Positions 24,835 through 33,149 of a DNA stretch of 43,007 nt are shown in pieces. The DNA lies in assembly GCA_905479815.1 (NCBI GenBank), contig CAJQOA010000098.1, forward strand, positions 1 to 43,007, read 5' to 3'. The position numbers and the translations under genes are program-made. The notes under the pieces are model-generated. The model was not told where the DNA came from and searched no databases. It saw nothing but the letters and a program-made list of their open reading frames with translations. Each line of letters begins with the position of its first letter. The stretch's first letter is position 1. This stretch comes from an uncultured Psychroserpens sp. (GTDB taxonomy: Bacteria > Bacteroidota > Bacteroidia > Flavobacteriales > Flavobacteriaceae).

Positions 24835-27471
24835 TTGATTAAATCCTTAGATGCTTTATCATTTGTTTTTCCGTGGAGAAGCTATCAAGCAGAACTTTTA
24901 AAACACTTTAATAGTCATATTACTGATAACCATTTTCATGTCATTGCACCTCCTGGTTCTGGGAAAACAATTTTGGGTATTGAGATCTTAAGAAAATTGG
25001 ATAAAAAGACGTTAGTTCTTGCACCAACATTAACTATTAGAAACCAATGGGAAGAGCGATTACAATCTTTTTTTACCGAAACATCTAACTTTGAAGCGTT
25101 TTCGTTTGATATAAAATCACCAAGCGACATTACATTTTCCACCTATCAATCACTTCATGCGTTTTACAAAACGTTTGAAGATAAAGACGATTACTATCAG
25201 TTTTTTAAAACACATAATATTGGAACATTAGTATTGGACGAAGCACACCATTTAAAAAATGCGTGGTGGACTTGTTTAATGGATTTAAAACGTAATAGCG
25301 GTTTTTATACTGTTGCCCTCACAGCAACACCTCCTTATGATAGTAGCCAAGGAGAAGTGTCTAAATATTTTACACTGTGTGGAGACATTGATGACGAAAT
25401 TGCTGTACCAGATTTAGTGCGTGAGAGCGATTTATCACCACATCAAGATTTTGTGTATTTCTCAAAACCAGAAGATTTAGAAATTAATTTTATTGTAGAG
25501 TATAGACAGAAAATTGCGAGTTTTCATGATGAGATAATAAAAGATGAGCGGTTTATTTCGTTTTTAACTGAACACCGTTTTTATAAAAGCCCCAATTGGC
25601 ATTTAGATGAATTGTATGCAAATACTCAATATTTTTCTGCTATCTTAATCTTTTTAAATACGTGCGGATTTGAAGTAGATCATCAAAAACTAGAGGTTTT
25701 GGGTTTTGAAAAAAAGGAAATGATTCAGTTTCCAAAGCTAGACTTAAAATGGCTTGGTATTTTATTTCAGAATATATTAGTTACTGATCGAGAGCAACTC
25801 ATTGAAAAAGAAGCATACGTTTCTACACTAGAAAAAACATTAAGACGTCTTAATGTTTTTGAAAAGAATACAGTAGATTTTGTAGGTGAGCAATTGCTTT
25901 ATAAATCGTTATCTAATAGTCCTAGTAAACTAAAAAGTATTGTAAGCATTGTTAATGCTGAGCGCAACAGTTTGAAAACAGATTTAAACTGTGTGATTCT
26001 TACAGATTATATTCGTAAAGAATTTTTAAATATATCTTCAGGAACAATAGAAGACGTCAATAAAATTGGTGTTATACCTATTTTTCAATATGTACGAGAG
26101 TATTGTGAAAAACCAGAGGAATTAGCAGTGCTTTCTGGAAGTATTGTGATTATTCATGCATCTGTTTTAGATGCTTTTAAAACGTTAACCTCTCTTGATA
26201 ATTTTTCGTTTTCACCATTAGAAATTGATGCTAATTTTTTGATGATCGCATCTAAAGGAAAATCAAAACATACAATAGTTAGCATCATAACTCAACTTTT
26301 TGAAAACGGAATCATTAAAGTGCTAATAGGAACAAAATCTTTATTAGGTGAAGGTTGGGATGCGCCATCAATTAATAGTTTAATTCTGGCTTCTTTTATT
26401 GGCTCGTTTGTGTCATCTAATCAAATGCGTGGTCGAGCGATACGAAAGGATTTGGATTCGCCAGATAAAGCTGGAAACATCTGGCATTTGGCTTGTGTAG
26501 ATCCCTCAGATATTGATGGAGGTAAAGAGGTTGATACTCTAAAAAGACGTTTTGAAGCTTTTGTTGGCGTGACCAATACTAGCATTCCATTTATTTCTAA
26601 TGGTTTTGACCGTTTAAATATACCTGCCGAAATTTCTGTAGAATCTATTGAAACCTTAAATCAGGCCACACTTAAAAGAGCATCAAAACGTGATCTAACA
26701 TCAGAAAAATGGGAAAATGCCATAGGAAAAGGAACAAAACTAACGAAAGAGGTTAAGGTCTTAAAAACAGGTAATTTACCGTTTAAAAAACAAAATCAAA
26801 TCTATTATTTTGATGCACTTCGGTTTTTTGTAGCTGATCTGTTTTTTGCATTTATGTTGTTTTATGTTGAATTTGCCATTGAAAGCTTTAATCTCATAAT
26901 ACAAAGAGGCTTACTCTATTTCGTTTATGCGTTTTTAGCGGCTTTTGTAGCTGGGTTTGGTTACAAATTTTATAAAGCTTTAAAACTCTACTTGCGTCAT
27001 GGATATCTTCATAAAAAGATTAATAAAATTGGACTCGCAATTCTAGATACATTGAATGAATTGAATTATTTGACAAGCAATAGGAATAATATCTCAGTGA
27101 ACTCTTATAGGTTAGGAAAAGGAGATGTCGTTTGTAATTTGGTTGGAGCAAATGCGCTTGAAAATTCATTGTTCTCTAAAGCGCTAACTCAACTTTTAGA
27201 ACCTATTGATTCTCCTAGGTATTTGATTATTAAAACAAGCCCATTTAGAAAACGATTAGAGATAGAAAACTTTTATGCAGTACCCGAAATTTTTGGAGAT
27301 AAGAAAGAAAAAGCAATAGTCTTTAAAAAACATTGGAATCATTATTTAGGCAGAAATAAATTGGTCTATACTAGAAGTATTGAAGGGCGTAAATTACTTT
27401 TAAAAGCACGATTGTTTCATATTTATAACACCTTCAAAAAGGTGACTAAAGAGGTTCTTGTTTGGAAATAA
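24835..27471 (+). CDS. DEAD/DEAH-family SF2 helicase with C-terminal transmembrane pair
   Basis: 878 residues. SF2 helicase motifs: motif I APPGSGKT (to T45), motif Ia LAPTLTIRNQW, motif II LDEAHH (D135-H138), motif III ALTATPP (163-167), motif V GTKSLLGEGWD, and motif VI QMRGRAIRKD (from Q530). After the helicase core, two strongly hydrophobic segments at about 662-681 (FFVADLFFAFMLFYVEFAI) and 693-713 (LLYFVYAFLAAFVAGFGYKF) are followed by about 165 residues of unrecognised C-terminal domain. A membrane-anchored helicase of this type is unusual. No in-frame ATG exists near the N-terminus, so the TTG at 24835 is the likely start; it is 54 bp from divergent hemB. The substrate (DNA or RNA) is unknown. 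Confidence 0.82.
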   Translation: MIKSLDALSFVFPWRSYQAELLKHFNSHITDNHFHVIAPPGSGKTILGIEILRKLDKKTLVLAPTLTIRNQWEERLQSFFTETSNFEAFSFDIKSPSDITFSTYQSLHAFYKTFEDKDDYYQFFKTHNIGTLVLDEAHHLKNAWWTCLMDLKRNSGFYTVALTATPPYDSSQGEVSKYFTLCGDIDDEIAVPDLVRESDLSPHQDFVYFSKPEDLEINFIVEYRQKIASFHDEIIKDERFISFLTEHRFYKSPNWHLDELYANTQYFSAILIFLNTCGFEVDHQKLEVLGFEKKEMIQFPKLDLKWLGILFQNILVTDREQLIEKEAYVSTLEKTLRRLNVFEKNTVDFVGEQLLYKSLSNSPSKLKSIVSIVNAERNSLKTDLNCVILTDYIRKEFLNISSGTIEDVNKIGVIPIFQYVREYCEKPEELAVLSGSIVIIHASVLDAFKTLTSLDNFSFSPLEIDANFLMIASKGKSKHTIVSIITQLFENGIIKVLIGTKSLLGEGWDAPSINSLILASFIGSFVSSNQMRGRAIRKDLDSPDKAGNIWHLACVDPSDIDGGKEVDTLKRRFEAFVGVTNTSIPFISNGFDRLNIPAEISVESIETLNQATLKRASKRDLTSEKWENAIGKGTKLTKEVKVLKTGNLPFKKQNQIYYFDALRFFVADLFFAFMLFYVEFAIESFNLIIQRGLLYFVYAFLAAFVAGFGYKFYKALKLYLRHGYLHKKINKIGLAILDTLNELNYLTSNRNNISVNSYRLGKGDVVCNLVGANALENSLFSKALTQLLEPIDSPRYLIIKTSPFRKRLEIENFYAVPEIFGDKKEKAIVFKKHWNHYLGRNKLVYTRSIEGRKLLLKARLFHIYNTFKKVTKEVLVWK

Positions 27472-27481
27472 TATTAACCAT

Positions 27482-27889
27482 CTATTTGTAATTATTTTGA
27501 CTAACTGTATGTAATCCTAAGTATTTCCAGTGGTTATTTTCTTTTATAAAAGCAGATTTTTCATGTATAACCTCTACTTTTTTAGCATTGTAAAAATAAG
27601 CATTAAACGTTACTGTGGCTTCCGTGTCGTTTTCTAAACCTTTGGTCGTTTCTAAGACCTCTAATTTTATCCATTGTACAGATTTTGCCCATTTAACAAT
27701 TTCTTTTTTTTCTGAAATTGGCCTAGTAGAACGATGGTGAGTTTGCATTAAATAATCACCATTAGCCAAGACAAATGCACTATATCTTGACCGCATTAAT
27801 TGTTCTGCTGTTTTTGTTTTTCCGTTATTTAAATGAAAAACTTCACAACAGGCGTTATAAGTTTTACTATTTCCGCAGTAACAATTCAT
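27482..27889 (-). CDS. YchJ-like SEC-C motif protein
   Basis: 135 residues from MNCYCGNSKTYNACC; the ORF-track start is five codons upstream and would overlap hemF. The N-terminal CYCGNSKTYNACC is the zinc-binding SEC-C motif (CxC-x8-CC). The remainder (AEQLMRSRYSAFVLANGDYLMQTHH, and WKYLGLHTV near the end) matches the YchJ / UPF0225 family, an NTF2-like fold of unknown function. The ATG at 27889 leaves a 1-nt gap after the hemF stop, so it is cotranscribed with the haem genes. Confidence 0.85.
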   Translation of the reverse strand: MNCYCGNSKTYNACCEVFHLNNGKTKTAEQLMRSRYSAFVLANGDYLMQTHHRSTRPISEKKEIVKWAKSVQWIKLEVLETTKGLENDTEATVTFNAYFYNAKKVEVIHEKSAFIKENNHWKYLGLHTVSQNNYK

Positions 27890-27890
27890 A

Positions 27891-28793
27891 TTACACCCAC
27901 TCAATTGGGTTTTGTAAAACAGTTATTAGTTTCTCTTCTTCGCTACCAACTTCTGGATGATGATCATAAACCCATTGCACATGTGGTGGTAAACTCATCA
28001 ATATACTTTCGATACGACCATTCGTTTTTAAACCAAACAAGGTGCCTTTATCATGAACCAAGTTGAATTCTACATAACGACCACGTCTAATTTCTTGCCA
28101 ATCGCGTTGAGTTTTGTTGTACTCTAAGTTTTTACGTTGTTCTACAATTGGAACATAAGCTTCTAGAAAACTATCACCAACTTCGGTTACAAAATCATAC
28201 CAATTTTGCATGCTCATATCTTCGGAAGCTTTGCAATAATCAAAAAATAATCCACCAATACCGCGACCTTCATTTCTATGTGTATTGTAAAAGTATTCAT
28301 CACAACGCGCCTTGTATTTTGGATAGAACTCTGGATTATGTTTATCACAAGCTGTTTTACAAGTTTGATGAAAATGTTTTGCATCGTCTTCAAACAAGTA
28401 ATAAGGTGTTAAATCTTGTCCGCCTCCAAACCATTGGTCAACGATGTTACCATTTTTATCATACATTTCAAAATAACGCCAATTCGCATGAACGGTTGGC
28501 ACCATTGGATTTTTAGGATGAAGCACAAGGCTTAAACCACAAGCAAAAAAATCGGCATCTTCAACACCAAAGTACTTTTGCATTGAGTCTGGTAATTTCC
28601 CATGAACTCCCGAAATATTAACACCTCCTTTTTCAAAAACAGCACCATTTTCAATGATACGCGTTCTTCCGCCACCACCTTCTGGACGTTTCCATACATC
28701 TTCTTGAAAAGTGGCCTTACCATCAATATCTTGTAACTTTGAAGCTATAGTATCTTGTAATTCGTGGATGTATTTAAAGAATTTATCTTTCAT
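27891..28793 (-). CDS. hemF: Oxygen-dependent coproporphyrinogen III oxidase
   Basis: 300 residues, full length for aerobic HemF. Family signatures are RPEGGGGRTRI, GVNISGVHGKLP, NPMVPTVHANWRYFEM, WFGGGQDLTPYYLFEDD and RGIGGLFFDY, ending in LMSLPPHVQWVYDH. The enzyme oxidatively decarboxylates two propionates of coproporphyrinogen III to give protoporphyrinogen IX, using O2, so the host makes haem under oxic conditions. It starts 1 nt after the stop of the CHMI-type gene and is followed at once by the YchJ-like gene. Confidence 0.97.
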   Translation of the reverse strand: MKDKFFKYIHELQDTIASKLQDIDGKATFQEDVWKRPEGGGGRTRIIENGAVFEKGGVNISGVHGKLPDSMQKYFGVEDADFFACGLSLVLHPKNPMVPTVHANWRYFEMYDKNGNIVDQWFGGGQDLTPYYLFEDDAKHFHQTCKTACDKHNPEFYPKYKARCDEYFYNTHRNEGRGIGGLFFDYCKASEDMSMQNWYDFVTEVGDSFLEAYVPIVEQRKNLEYNKTQRDWQEIRRGRYVEFNLVHDKGTLFGLKTNGRIESILMSLPPHVQWVYDHHPEVGSEEEKLITVLQNPIEWV

Positions 28794-28794
28794 T

Positions 28795-29142
28795 TTATAC
28801 CATTGATTTATTACAATAAGTTGCTTTTTCGAAATCGTTTATATTGATAGCAATAAAACCTACTGAAGGGAAAATTTGTTTAAGTCGAATTATAACTTGT
28901 TGCGAAAGTTTAGATTTTTGTTCAGTAGTTCTTCCTTCCATAATGTTAGCAAACACGTGAATAAAATCATCTTTTTTTCCTCCAACCAGATAGTTTTCTT
29001 TAAAAGGATTTAATCGTACTTTAATATCGCCTTTATCAAATAAATTAGATTTTTCTGCAGCTTCATGTACTGCTAAGAGTGTCTTTTCTGGAGCGTTTAA
29101 TTTTAAAATATTTTCAGAACAGTCTATTACAAAATGGGGCAT
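28795..29142 (-). CDS. 5-carboxymethyl-2-hydroxymuconate isomerase (CHMI)-type tautomerase
   Basis: 115 residues. It begins MPHFVIDCSENI, giving the N-terminal proline that acts as catalytic base in the tautomerase superfamily after Met removal. The body (AVHEAAEKSNLFDKGDIKVRLNPFKENYLVGGKKDDFIHVFANIMEGRT) matches the CHMI / HpaF family. In homoprotocatechuate degradation this enzyme isomerises a dienol to a ketone, but no other gene of that pathway is here, so its role in this haem operon is unknown. It is 1 nt from hemF and 6 nt from the GNAT gene. Confidence 0.85.
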   Translation of the reverse strand: MPHFVIDCSENILKLNAPEKTLLAVHEAAEKSNLFDKGDIKVRLNPFKENYLVGGKKDDFIHVFANIMEGRTTEQKSKLSQQVIIRLKQIFPSVGFIAININDFEKATYCNKSMV

Positions 29143-29148
29143 AATAAT

Positions 29149-29682
29149 TTATTTATATAATTCATACAGCTCCATATCTAAAGGCGATTCGTTAGGAGGA
29201 GTGAATTCATTTTTTAAAGTTTTTTGCCATTCAAAGTTAGTCTTCAAAGCGACTTTAACACTAGAGATGTTGTCTTTATTTGCAATGATTTGTAACGTTT
29301 TAAGACCTAAAGTATCAAAAGCATAATGAGATAGAAGCTTAACTGTTTTAGACGTTAATCCTTGTCCTTCAAAAGTGTATCCTATGCAATAGGCGAACTC
29401 GCCTTGCTGTTTATCTAAATCTATTTCTTTAATATAAATAAGTCCTGCAAGTTCTCGAGTTTTAGAATGCTTTAAGGTGAATAAAAACTCCTCTTTAGCA
29501 CTAAAAGCTTTTAGCTTTTTCTCAACAAAAATCTGAGATAATGTTGGGTTTAAATTTGCGGCAAGAGTGCCAGGGAAATACCGTTTAAAACGATCTGCAT
29601 TGGCAACCATTAAATCACATATTTTCCAAGCATCACCTTCATGAATAGCATTAATTTCGAAATCATCAAACTGAGCAACCAT
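29149..29682 (-). CDS. GNAT-family N-acetyltransferase (RimJ/RimL-like)
   Basis: 177 residues. The acetyltransferase fold is seen from ELAGLIYIKEIDLDKQQGEFAYCIGYTFEGQGLTSKTVKLLSHYAFDTLGLKTLQIIANKDNISSVKVALKTNF. This includes the acetyl-CoA-binding loop (here EGQGLTS instead of the commoner RGxGxA) and the NxxS-A-like helix of RimJ/L proteins. The substrate could be a protein N-terminus or a small amine and cannot be predicted. The start codon overlaps the EI24 gene stop by one base, so the two are coupled. Confidence 0.85.
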   Translation of the reverse strand: MVAQFDDFEINAIHEGDAWKICDLMVANADRFKRYFPGTLAANLNPTLSQIFVEKKLKAFSAKEEFLFTLKHSKTRELAGLIYIKEIDLDKQQGEFAYCIGYTFEGQGLTSKTVKLLSHYAFDTLGLKTLQIIANKDNISSVKVALKTNFEWQKTLKNEFTPPNESPLDMELYELYK

Positions 29683-30449
29683 TAGATTACGGGTTTTGTG
29701 TTATTTAAAAGATTGTCTTTTTTTAATAATTCAACCGTTTTAATCGATGCCGCAGTCACACTCATTGGTAAAACTAAAATGACACCTATAACTGGTATGA
29801 TAAGAAAAAGAATAAATATAAGACCATTACCAATAGCAATGCCTCGGTTTTTTCTGATAAATTGAACACTCTCACGATATTTAAAATGGCGTTCTAAAGT
29901 GTAATCCATATTACCAAAACCTGCATAATAGGCTTGAACTAAAAACAACAAAATTGTTGAAAATATATTCACAACAGGTATGAACTTTAGTAGTAATAGC
30001 GGTAGAGTAATTAATAATTCTTTTGCTAAGTTTCTAATGTTTATTCTAATCCCTCTCCAGAGTTGTTCTTTAAACGATGTGTTTCTATGATTGTGCCGTT
30101 CAACACCTGTTAAATGTGCTTCTATTTTTTCTGAAACCGGACTCATAAATGGTGCAGATAATGCCATTATGATGTGCTTATAAAGTATTAAGCCAATAGC
30201 AACGACTACGATTACTCCAATAAAAGTCGAGATCCAAGTAAAGGTGTCTTTTCCAAAATCCCAAGGCCAAACTTTAGCGATGAAATTTCCAATATTATCT
30301 GATAATCCGTATGCAGAAAGAGCAATTAAAGAAGCCGTAACGATACTAATGATTATTGGTATGAAAAAGTACTTCCAGAGTTTTAACTTCGATATTAAAG
30401 CTAATGCTCCAGTATATGCTTGTATGCCTTTTAAAATGTTTTTAATCAT
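29682..30449 (-). CDS. EI24-domain (CysZ-like) integral membrane protein
   Basis: 255 residues with about five hydrophobic segments (for example YFFIPIIISIVTASLIALSAYGL, WISTFIGVIVVVAIGLILY, ELLITLPLLLLKFIPVVNIFSTILLFLVQAYYAGF, IGNGLIFILFLIIPVIGVILVLPMSV). The architecture and MDYTLERHFKYRESVQFIRKNRGIAIGNG match the EI24 / CysZ-like family (PF07264). CysZ itself is a sulphate permease; a transport role here is not established. It lies 18 nt after hemE in the same transcript and overlaps the acetyltransferase gene. Confidence 0.85.
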   Translation of the reverse strand: MIKNILKGIQAYTGALALISKLKLWKYFFIPIIISIVTASLIALSAYGLSDNIGNFIAKVWPWDFGKDTFTWISTFIGVIVVVAIGLILYKHIIMALSAPFMSPVSEKIEAHLTGVERHNHRNTSFKEQLWRGIRINIRNLAKELLITLPLLLLKFIPVVNIFSTILLFLVQAYYAGFGNMDYTLERHFKYRESVQFIRKNRGIAIGNGLIFILFLIIPVIGVILVLPMSVTAASIKTVELLKKDNLLNNTKPVI

Positions 30450-30467
30450 CTTTTAAATTTAAGACGG

Positions 30468-31493
30468 TTATGCTTTGTACTCTTTTACAGCATCAATAAA
30501 TGCTTTCGCATTTTCTAAAGGGATGTTAGGTAAAATTCCATGACCTAGATTTACAATATACTTATCTTTTCCGAAGTCATTAATCATTTGCGTTACCATT
30601 TTCTTGATCTCACTTGGAGGAGAAAATAATCGAGTAGGATCAAAGTTACCTTGTAACGTAATATTTCCACCAGTTAAATAACGTGCATTTCTTGCAGAAC
30701 ACGTCCAATCAACACCTAAAGCAGAAGCACCAGATTTTGCCATTTGATCTAATGCAAACCAGCATCCTTTTCCAAAAGCAATTACAGGAGCATCATCTTT
30801 TAATGCATCAATAATTTGTTGAATATATTGCCAAGAAAACTCTTGATAATCAACAGGAGATAACATGCCTCCCCAAGAATCAAATACTTGAACAGCATCA
30901 CAACCTGCTTTTACTTTTTCTTTTAAATACGCAATTGTTGTATCTGTGATTTTTTGTAATAATTGATGGGCAGCCATAGGGTTTGTAAAACAAAATTCTT
31001 TTGCTTTATCGAAGTTTTTAGAGCCTTGACCTTGTACACAATAACATAAAATCGTCCATGGTGAACCTGCAAAACCAATTAATGGAATGTCATCATTTAG
31101 TTTTTCTTTGGTCATCTTTATAGCATCATAAACATAACTTAAAGCGTCTTTTACATCAGGAACAATCACATTGTCTACGTCCTTTTGAGTACGCACAGGA
31201 TTAGGTAAATAAGGACCGAAATTTGGTTTCATTTGTACCTCTATATTCATGGCCTGTGGAATGACTAAAATATCGCAAAATAAAATAGCAGCATCCATTC
31301 CATATCTACGAATTGGTTGTACCGTAATTTCACTAGCTAATTCTGGTGTTTGACAACGCGTGAAGAAATCATATTTTGCCTTGATTTCCATAAATTCTGG
31401 AAGATAACGACCTGCTTGACGCATCATCCAAACTGGTGGGCGTTCAACTATTTCTCCTTTTAATGCTCTTAAAAATAAATCGTTTTTAATCAT
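30468..31493 (-). CDS. hemE: Uroporphyrinogen decarboxylase
   Basis: 341 residues. The N-terminal signature [17 protein letters not shown] and the second signature [16 protein letters not shown] are intact, as are the catalytic-site region [15 protein letters not shown] and the C-terminal [22 protein letters not shown]. The enzyme removes four acetate carboxyls from uroporphyrinogen III to give coproporphyrinogen III, the substrate of HemF two steps along in the same cluster. It is separated from the hemC-hemD gene by 81 nt that hold an inverted-repeat element. Confidence 0.97.
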   Translation of the reverse strand: MIKNDLFLRALKGEIVERPPVWMMRQAGRYLPEFMEIKAKYDFFTRCQTPELASEITVQPIRRYGMDAAILFCDILVIPQAMNIEVQMKPNFGPYLPNPVRTQKDVDNVIVPDVKDALSYVYDAIKMTKEKLNDDIPLIGFAGSPWTILCYCVQGQGSKNFDKAKEFCFTNPMAAHQLLQKITDTTIAYLKEKVKAGCDAVQVFDSWGGMLSPVDYQEFSWQYIQQIIDALKDDAPVIAFGKGCWFALDQMAKSGASALGVDWTCSARNARYLTGGNITLQGNFDPTRLFSPPSEIKKMVTQMINDFGKDKYIVNLGHGILPNIPLENAKAFIDAVKEYKA

Positions 31494-31501
31494 ATTCTAT
31501 G

Positions 31502-31572
31502 GTCATTCCTGTGCAGACAGGAATCTATTTTATTATTAATCTAAAGTGAATTCCTGAGTTTACAGGAATGAC
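31502..31572. repeat. REP-like nested palindromic element between hemCD and hemE
   Basis: The outer arms GTCATTCCTGT and ACAGGAATGAC are perfect inverted repeats 49 nt apart. Each side also forms its own small hairpin: ATTCCTGTGCAGACAGGAAT and ATTCCTGAGTTTACAGGAAT. This arrangement of two head-to-head hairpins resembles REP/BIME-type intergenic elements or a tiny non-autonomous transposon. No second copy was seen in the window. Confidence 0.65.
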
Positions 31573-31574
31573 AG

Positions 31575-33149
31575 TTATTCGTAATGCTCGTTAACTAACT
31601 TCACAACACTTTCAACAGTAGGCATCTTTGCAACTCTAACATCTTTAAAATGCTTTTTAGCTTCTGTTGCTGTGGTGTCTCCAATACAAAATGCGATAAT
31701 ATTATCATCATTTTCTTGCTTGTAACTCTGTACAGTTGATGGGCTGTAAAACATAACGCCTTCAACAGTATCATCTATTTGTTTAGAATCATACTTTGTC
31801 TCGTAAGCAATAACTTCTTTAACCGCTATTTGGTTTTCATCTAAAATTGTTGGTAAATCGTCCAATCTTAAATTGCTACAAAAGTAAGTGACTTGAGTTC
31901 CATCAATATATTCAACTAGATGTTCTGCTAAAGCTTTTGCGTTGTTTTCAGTATGCTTGACTTTACCAATTTTACGTTCTACAAATCGTTTTGTTTTTCT
32001 ACCAACGCAATAGATGTTTTCAAACTTCAATTCTTCCGCAGAAAAATTTGTAAGCAACGCCTCAACTGCATTTTTACTAGTTACAATAACGTTTTTAGGC
32101 ATTGGTCGTAAAACAGTTTGTGTCATACGATTCATGCTTATTTTTATAAAATCAGAACTCTCACTAACCACATCATCACAAAACGCATGTTTTTGATCAT
32201 CGGTTAAGGTTTTGGTTGAAAAAATATTTGCTTTTTTAGCTGTCTTTTTAAGCGTATCCATGAGACGGTTTCCGCCTCGCTCAATAATATAATCGGCACA
32301 AAACTGTGCTAAGTCATGATGTGAACCTAAAGCTACAGTTCTCTGAACTTCTATTCTTTTAGTTCCGTCGAGACTTAATAATACACCTTGAAAATGAACC
32401 TCTTCATCTTTTATATATGCTAAAGCACCAATAGGAGCAGAGCATCCACCTTCTAAAAGGTTTAAGAATTTACGTTCTATTGCTGTTGAGATTTCTGATT
32501 CTTCGTGATTAATTTCTTTAAGAAGTGTTAGTGTTTCCTCATCTTCTTCTAAAGCGGTAATCATAATAGCACCTTGAGCAGGAGCAGGAACCATCCATTC
32601 TAGATTAAAACTTTCTTCTGGTTTTATATCTAAACGACCTAATCCAGCAGCAGCAAAAATGGCACCATTCCAATCACTATTTTCTAATTTTTCTAATCGC
32701 GAATTTACATTACCTCGTAAACCAACCATCGTATGTGTTGGGTAGCGATTTAACCATTGTGCTCTTCGGCGTAAACTGCCAGTTGCGATAATAGCTTCAC
32801 GTTGCGATAAAAATTCTTCATTGTCATTAAAAACCAAGCAGTCTCTTACGTTTCCACGTTTAATAACAGCAGCTTGTACGATCCCTTTTGGTAATATTGT
32901 TGGTACATCTTTAAGCGAATGTACAGCAATATCAATATGGCCATTAAGCATCGCAACGTCTAATGTTTTTGTAAAAACACCAGTGATTCCTAATTCGTAA
33001 ATGGGTTTATCAAGTACGATGTCTCCTGTGGATTTTACAGGCACTAAGACGGTTTTGTGTCCTAAATGTTCTAGTTGACTTTGTACAATTTTAGCTTGCC
33101 ATAGCGCTAATTGGCTATCACGTGTTCCTATTCTTATGAGTTTAGACAT
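31575..33149 (-). CDS. hemC: Hydroxymethylbilane synthase / uroporphyrinogen-III synthase fusion
   Basis: 524 residues, far longer than HemC alone (about 310). The N-terminal half is porphobilinogen deaminase: RIGTRDSQLALWQAKIVQ, IATGSLRRRAQW, and the cofactor-attachment loop LEGGCSAPIGALA. The C-terminal part from about residue 345 (LRPMPKNVIVTSKNAVEALL, IYCVGRKTKRFV, YFCSNLRLDDLP, GVMFYSPSTVQSY, FCIGDTTATEAKK) is a HemD-type uroporphyrinogen-III synthase. The fusion should convert four porphobilinogens to uroporphyrinogen III, keeping the unstable linear bilane local. Such fusions are known in Bacteroidota. It overlaps hemA by 8 nt. Confidence 0.95.
   Translation of the reverse strand: MSKLIRIGTRDSQLALWQAKIVQSQLEHLGHKTVLVPVKSTGDIVLDKPIYELGITGVFTKTLDVAMLNGHIDIAVHSLKDVPTILPKGIVQAAVIKRGNVRDCLVFNDNEEFLSQREAIIATGSLRRRAQWLNRYPTHTMVGLRGNVNSRLEKLENSDWNGAIFAAAGLGRLDIKPEESFNLEWMVPAPAQGAIMITALEEDEETLTLLKEINHEESEISTAIERKFLNLLEGGCSAPIGALAYIKDEEVHFQGVLLSLDGTKRIEVQRTVALGSHHDLAQFCADYIIERGGNRLMDTLKKTAKKANIFSTKTLTDDQKHAFCDDVVSESSDFIKISMNRMTQTVLRPMPKNVIVTSKNAVEALLTNFSAEELKFENIYCVGRKTKRFVERKIGKVKHTENNAKALAEHLVEYIDGTQVTYFCSNLRLDDLPTILDENQIAVKEVIAYETKYDSKQIDDTVEGVMFYSPSTVQSYKQENDDNIIAFCIGDTTATEAKKHFKDVRVAKMPTVESVVKLVNEHYE

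Noticed and set aside
28148-28516. 122-aa + strand ORF opposite hemF
   Set aside because: It lies wholly within hemF on the other strand, and the HemF motifs are intact.
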